DNA of 64,000 nt from Takakia lepidozioides (lineage: Eukaryota > Streptophyta > Takakiopsida > Takakiales > Takakiaceae): positions 5,642,001-5,706,000 of the forward strand of contig CM060731.1 in assembly GCA_030704615.1 (NCBI GenBank). The letters run 5' to 3'. Every line of letters starts with the position of its first letter. Position 1 is the stretch's first letter. Made by a program: the position numbers and the translations under genes. Of this stretch, positions 58,960 to 64,000 are shown one piece after another. The notes beneath the pieces are model-generated. The model searched no databases, had not been told where the DNA came from, and worked only from the letters and a program-made list of their open reading frames with translations.

Positions 58960-59720
58960 AAGCCTCATCAGGGTACGTATCCAGAAGCCACGCCCATGTG
59001 GAAATGGCGGTGGACATTTATTGCCCAACTGCGCAATTAAATGTCGGATGAAGCCCTCCATGTCGGATGAAAATCGACGGAACTCGGCCCGGAATTTCCA
59101 ACGTAGAGGTAATTCGGAGCGCTGCAGGATGGAAATCCGGCGCCGGATTTCCATCCGCGCAGGTAGGGCGGCGCGCCAAATTTCCCTCACGCACGTAATT
59201 CGGAAGCGGATGGATGGAAATCCGACGCCGGATTTCCATCCGCGCAGGTAGGGCGGCGCGCCAAATTTCCCTCACGCAGGTAATTCGGAAGCGGATGGAT
59301 GGAAATCCGGCACCGGATTTCCATCCGCGCAGGTAGGGCGGTGCGCGAAATTTCCCTCAAGCAGGTAATTCGGAGGCGGATGGATGGAAATCCGGCGCCG
59401 GATTTCCATCCGCAAGGTTGGTCGGAGAGCGGATGGATGGGAATCCGGCGCCGAATTTCCATCCTGCAGGTAATTCGAATCCCGGATGGATGGAAATCCG
59501 GCACCGAATTTCCATCCAGCAGGTAAGTGGAATCCCGGATGGATGGAAATCCGGCGCCGAATTTCCATCCAGCAGGTAAGTGGAATCCCGGATGGATGGA
59601 AATCCGGCGCCGAATTTTCATCCAGCAGGTAAGTCGGATCGCTGGCGTATGGATATTTGGCGCCGAATTTCCATTCGCCAGGTATTTCGAAGCGCTGAAT
59701 TACCTTCCTGCAGGTAATTC
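58960..59720. repeat. Palindrome array, C/G type passing into T/A type, 85-bp then ~54-bp tandem units
   Basis: GGAAATCCGGCGCCGGATTTCC starts at 59131, 59216, 59301 and 59386, an exact 85-bp period; each unit also has TAGGGCGGCGCGCCAAATTT. From ~59439 the period falls to ~53-55 bp and the right arm becomes GAATTTCC (59439, 59491, 59546, ~59600, ~59650). Units from ~59520 contain CAGGTAAGT. The array lies just upstream of copy B. Confidence 0.95.
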
Positions 59721-59839
59721 TGAGCGTGTCCGATTGATTTTTCGGCGAAAACAAACCTAACTGTTTGTTTTGTGGCTGAAGTGCACTTGTAGACACGTTT
59801 TTGTTGGAATCCTTGACTGCTAGAGGCAAATCGGAATAG

Positions 59840-60950
59840 CCTCGGACGGAAATTCGGCGCCGTTTTTCCATTCTGGGAGGTTTTTACGACTTCCTTTGAG
59901 GGGGCCCCGATGGAAATTCGGCGCCGAATTTCCATCCGGGGGATGGTCTCTGTCGGAGAGGTGCTGGCCTCTCCGCCGCTCTGTTGGATATTCGGTGCCG
60001 AATTTCCGTTCGGGGGGTTGAAATATGACGGCCATGGTGCCGGCCTCTCCCCCCTCCCCGACTGCATTGGAACGGCCCCGGATGGAAATTCGGCGCCGTT
60101 TTTCCATCTGGGGAGCTTTTATGTCGGCCAGTTTTCGGCCTGACCCCCCGACACGACTTCCTTTGGGGGGGCCCGGATGGAAATTCGGCGCCGAATCTCC
60201 ATCCAGGGGATGCTCTCTGTCGAACACGTGCCGGCCTCTACGCCCGAGGCGACTTCATCCGGGCGTCCCCTGTTGGATATTGGTGCCGAATTTCCGTCCG
60301 GGGGGGGTTGAAATGTGACGGCCAGGTGCCGGCCTCTCCCCCTCCCCGACTGCATCCGAACCGCCCCGGATGGAAATTCGGCGCCGTTTTTTCCATCTGG
60401 GGATGTTTTTATTGCGGCCAGTTTTCGGCCTGACCCCCCGACACGACTTCCTTTGGGGGGGCCCGGATGGAAATTTGGCGCCGAATCTCCATCCAGGGGA
60501 TATTCTCTGTTGCACACGCGCCGGCCTCTGCGCTTGAGGCGACTTCATCCGGGCTTCCCCTGTTGTATATTCGGTGCCGAATTTCCGTCCGGGGGTTGTA
60601 ATGTGAGGGCCAGATGGCGGCCTTTCCCCGAGCCGACTGCATCCGAAAGGCCTCGGATGGAAATTCGGCGCCGTTTTTCCATCCGCGGAGGTTTTTATGT
60701 CGGCCAGTTTTCGGCCTGACCCCCCGACAGGATTTCCTTTGGGGGGATCCGAATGGAAATTCGGCGCTGAATTTCCATCCGGGGGATGTTCTCTGTCGGA
60801 CAGGTGCCGACATCTCTGCCCTAGACGACTTCATCCGTGCGGCCCCTGTTGGATATTGGGTGCCGAATTTCCATTCGGGGGTAGTAATATGACGGCACGG
60901 TGCCGGCTTCTCCCCTTCAGCTGACATCGTCCGGACGGCCCCCCACTTTC
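59840..60950. repeat. ~290-bp higher-order tandem repeat with T/A-type palindromes
   Basis: Three to four units of ~287-293 bp, recognised by GGATGGAAATTCGGCGCCGTT at ~59843 (variant), ~60078, ~60369 and ~60656. Each unit holds three palindrome-related sites (GGAAATTCGGCGCCGTTTTT, GGAAATTCGGCGCCGAATCT, GATATTCGGTGCCGAATTTC) and the spacers TTTTCGGCCTGACCCCCCGA and GTGCCGGCCTCT. The first unit is shorter. Confidence 0.93.
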
Positions 60951-61240
60951 TGACTGCATACCGTTGGCAGTTATTGCGCAAAGACCAGGGGCCGCATTTC
61001 GGAGACAAGGTTCATTAACACTCTGACTGTGGATTTTTGAGATAGTTGGCTCCCTGGATTTGGATCAGGCTTCGTCGCTCGGACAAATCGGCACCGCATT
61101 CCTTTCCATCGCTGCATCCCCCTTCTACCAAGGAGCTTCCCCACACGCCATCATGGCAGTCTTGTGTGCACATCTCCCATGGCGGAAAACCCGAGCGCTA
61201 CAGTGTACTGCCCTCCTCACGAGCATAGAGCTTCATTTCC

Positions 61241-64000
61241 GTGCAGAGGGGACATCTGCCGGGTGATGGAGAAATATCTGTGCGTTCGATACACCTGAAA
61301 CCGGGGTCGGTTTTTTTGGAGGAGGAAAGGAAGGACTCAAACGGCCTTGTTATCGAGAGTATTGTTGTGCTCCACGATGATTTCGGCGATGGCAGAGAAT
61401 GGCGAGTTCCACCATCGGACAACGTCATATACAGGGCTGTTGGGGACTTCATTTGCCCGCCCAATGCACCTTCTATCCTGGCGCCTTCCACGAAACAATC
61501 CGCGAATCAGAGAGTGGCTACCTCAAAGAGAGAAGTTCGCAACGAAGTAAATCCAGAGCCGAACCCATCCATGAAGACGAGCGAGAACCGGGTTGTTCAC
61601 AACCTGTCCGACTCAGACGAGGTCATGGAAGTTCCGAGGTCGTCCTGGAGATCAGGCAAGTCCTCAATGGACGTCAGTGGAGGAGGGAGTCATATTCCCA
61701 GCACGAGCACCGCAGTTCGATCTATTCTTGAAATTCTGCGAGGGCTTCACGTGGAGGGACACCGGTCGGAGCTGGCCGGGCTGGACTACAGCAAGTTTGC
61801 AATTAAATCGGTTACATGCCTTCCCGCCGACGTCGACGGTAATATCTTCTTTGAGTTCCTTCCTCGGGCGGACTACTCGAGGGCGTCCGGAATGTTGACA
61901 GATATGGATAGAAAACATGACGGTCATCCTTGGTGCGTTACCAAAACCACCAGCATGAAGATGCTCGATGGTGTGCGGGTGCGCTACGTTGTTTGTGCGG
62001 GCGCGTTGCGGTGTTTCTCCCCAACTTGCTTCCACTTTAAATCCAGAGGTCACAGGAACGAGACCGATTGGACAGGCACAACTCATCAACCATTTCGAGC
62101 TCAGGAGAAGGTTCCAAACTCCACATTTAAGTGTGCGCATTGCAAAGAACCACCACACTGCATGTCTGTTTGTAATGCCAAGCAGTTCTCTGTGTTGCAC
62201 CGTTTCCCTGACCTCACCCGAGCTTGCATACACGTTGGTTCCCATTGTCACAAATTGGCGAGGGGGAACTCGCGGGAGGCTGCCCACGAAGCAGAGCAGC
62301 TCGTTCAGAAGGAGGTTAAGTTGAGACCGGGTGCCAAACCCAAACAGATACAGCTCCAAGCCGCCCATAAGATGGCATTGGCCAGAATTATGTCGGAAGA
62401 CAGTTCCGATAGAGTTCCTCTCGATGAGAAGGAAATGGAGGCATTGCTGGAGTCGGTGTCCCACGTATGTTCACCGAATGTCCGAAACCACAGAAAATTG
62501 GTCGTGGCTCGGATATGCATTCCATTCTGGAGGTGAAGCGACGATGTGGATATGACTACATTCATGGAAGTAGGTTTCCAGGACAAGGGACTGAGGCAGA
62601 TCGTTGTTTCGTATTCAAAATGTCCACGTGTGGACCTGGCAGCGGCGTCGAACTGGTCGACAGGATGACGAGTGGGGACTTGTCAAACAGTTGGGTCATG
62701 TTCGACCATATCAAGCGAATTACAAATCACCAGTGGGTGACAATGGGTGCACATGTCTACGACACCCACTGCAGGATGCTAATGACAATTGTTATTTGTG
62801 AGATGAAAGGAGAGAACACACAATCGGAGATGCTTCTTTGGCAGGGAATAAACGAACAGATGGCCAAGGCGGGATTGCCCTCTCCCAATTTCCGTGGTTT
62901 CATGGCGGACAACGCATAAGCAAATTGGGCTGCCATCCGAAGGGTGTACGGGCAAGACCCCAATGTTCCCATGGAAGGCAAGGAGAGATCTTGTGGGTTC
63001 TATTTTCTGCAGAGCCTTTCGCAGTACACAACCCGGTTCGTGGCGCCAGATTTCAGAGAGGAGCACCGTTCCATGTGCCTTGCGTGGAAGCGCGCTCCCA
63101 CCTTGGATGATGCAGAGACACAATTTGCATGTATACGGGCTTGGTGGACATCATCAGGTGCTGTAAGGAAATCAGACGAGGGAGCAATGGTCAGTTGGCT
63201 AGCATGGTGGCATTATCGTTTCCTCCAGTTTGGCGACTATATGCGGGAGGTGAGTTGCACGAATTCGCGTCCCGTTGAATATTATTCTTGGCCATATTTG
63301 TAACTTGCTTGTAACCTCAACATGTGCTTGTGCAGGAAATGTGTCTCGACTCCGACACCGACATGCCCACGACAAACATGGCCGAATCAGTGCACTCTTC
63401 CTGGCGTGCCTCCTCTGCGGCACATCTGGTGGACATCCTCACTGCCACAACGGAGGACATTGTGAGGTCAATTATGCAGCAAAGCAGGTACAACGAGTTC
63501 TTGAAAGGGAAACAGTGGGGCTTGGGGCCGGACAGGCAGGAAATGCTGATGCGGACTGCCTCTAGATCGAAGAATCCTCGGAAGTGGGCGGCGGCCTTGC
63601 GAGAGGGCCTTCGGGACACGCCATTGCTGCGAAGAGGCCAACATTTGGAAGGAGATGTTCATACCCGTCCAGTGAGACGAAGACTTGACGAGGCACCTGG
63701 CGGAGAAGAGGATTCATGGCGAGCTGACAAGAATATTCGCACGCTCCCTCGTGGTCCGGTGATGTTGCCCGAGGAGGTCTCGTCGAGCACCGCAAGTCCT
63801 GCACGTTCAAGATCGCCATCTCCTTTGAGCACAGGGCGCGTGCCCCGACAACATAACGAGCCATCTGTAGTAAAGCAGTACAACATTCCCATTGTGGAGA
63901 CAAGAGTGTCGGAGTCACAGTGTAGAATTGCGAGGACATTGCCGGCATTTCGAGGGAAGTGCTGCGCCATCCAGGTGGATACGAGAGCACGCTGTGGTGA
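61241..64000 (+). pseudogene. Mutator-like (MULE-type) DDE transposase gene, runs to the right edge
   Basis: Frame from ~61241: an N-terminal low-complexity part, then a GCM/FLYWCH/WRKY-like zinc region (CAGALRCFSPTCFHFKSRGH, FKCAHCKEPPHCMSVC, HVGSHCHKL). After LLESVSH a GTATGT donor at 62465 and a GAG acceptor at 62532 would give an in-phase 68-bp intron into GYDYIHGSRFPGQGTEADRC. The core follows: FVFKMSTCGPGSGVELV, WVMFDHIKRITNHQWVTMGA, HVYDTHCRMLMTIVICEM and PNFRGFMADNA, TAA at ~62917, then ANWAAIRRVYGQDP. Intron 63250-63335 (GTGAGT...TGCAG) leads to MPTTNMAESVHSSWRA and a basic C-terminus open to the window end. The TAA sits where related proteins have Gln (NAQANW), so CAA to TAA. Transposase family confident; subfamily not certain. 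Confidence 0.75.

Noticed and set aside
59018-60950. Open frames rich in MEIRRRISI / GAEFPS
   Set aside because: Translation of the palindrome arrays; frames exist on both strands with the same period.

Overview
The window is nuclear DNA of a plant-lineage eukaryote. It has spliced genes with GT-AG introns, plant-type CACTA (En/Spm) transposase genes, Ty3/gypsy polyproteins and very dense repeats. An intraflagellar-transport gene (IFT70/TTC30) implies motile cilia or flagellated sperm. Retrotransposons carrying a cytosine methyltransferase are known from streptophyte algae. Together these point to a streptophyte with swimming sperm, for example a charophyte alga such as Chara, but the species is inferred, not shown.

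Layout. 1-16.1 kb: one minus-strand gene, IFT70, read here as 15 exons; its 3' end lies beyond the left edge. Its introns hold a ~105-bp tandem repeat array (1.2-3.3 kb), a hairpin-bearing dispersed repeat and microsatellites. 16.1-19.0 kb: retroelement debris, namely a Ty1/copia reverse transcriptase scrap and an inverted fragment of the element at 33.8 kb. 19.05-~29 kb: a degenerate CACTA element with two divergent genes. The minus-strand gene is TNP1-like and contains an FCP1/HAD phosphatase-like domain between its normal domains. The plus-strand gene is the TNP2 transposase. 30.1-33.4 kb: a second copy of the hairpin repeat, an unidentified decayed minus-strand coding region and a LINE reverse transcriptase tail. 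33.8-39.5 kb: a decayed LTR-type retroelement whose aspartic protease is followed in the same frame by a C5-cytosine DNA methyltransferase. 40.3-46.5 kb: a Ty3/gypsy element whose pol is one frame broken only by stop codons and is cut off within integrase. 47.0-48.1 kb: an unrecognised minus-strand coding region.

48.1-61 kb is the most unusual part. Two head-to-tail, degenerate paralogues on the minus strand (49.2-52.8 and 53.4-58.9 kb, separated by a 500-N gap) look like a permuted beta-class DNA methyltransferase. The longer copy also has a ParB/sulfiredoxin-like DGNHR motif. These genes are surrounded and interrupted by hundreds of bases of a palindrome family with the form GAAATnCGGCGCCGnATTTC. 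The n pair is G/C in one array, C/G in another and T/A in others, so dyad symmetry is kept while the sequence changes. 61.2-64.0 kb: a Mutator-like DDE transposase gene running to the right edge.

Most element genes carry in-frame stops that can be explained as CGA, CAG or CAA changed to TGA, TAG or TAA. That fits cytosine methylation and deamination, in a window that also holds two unrelated DNA-methyltransferase-like gene families on repeats.
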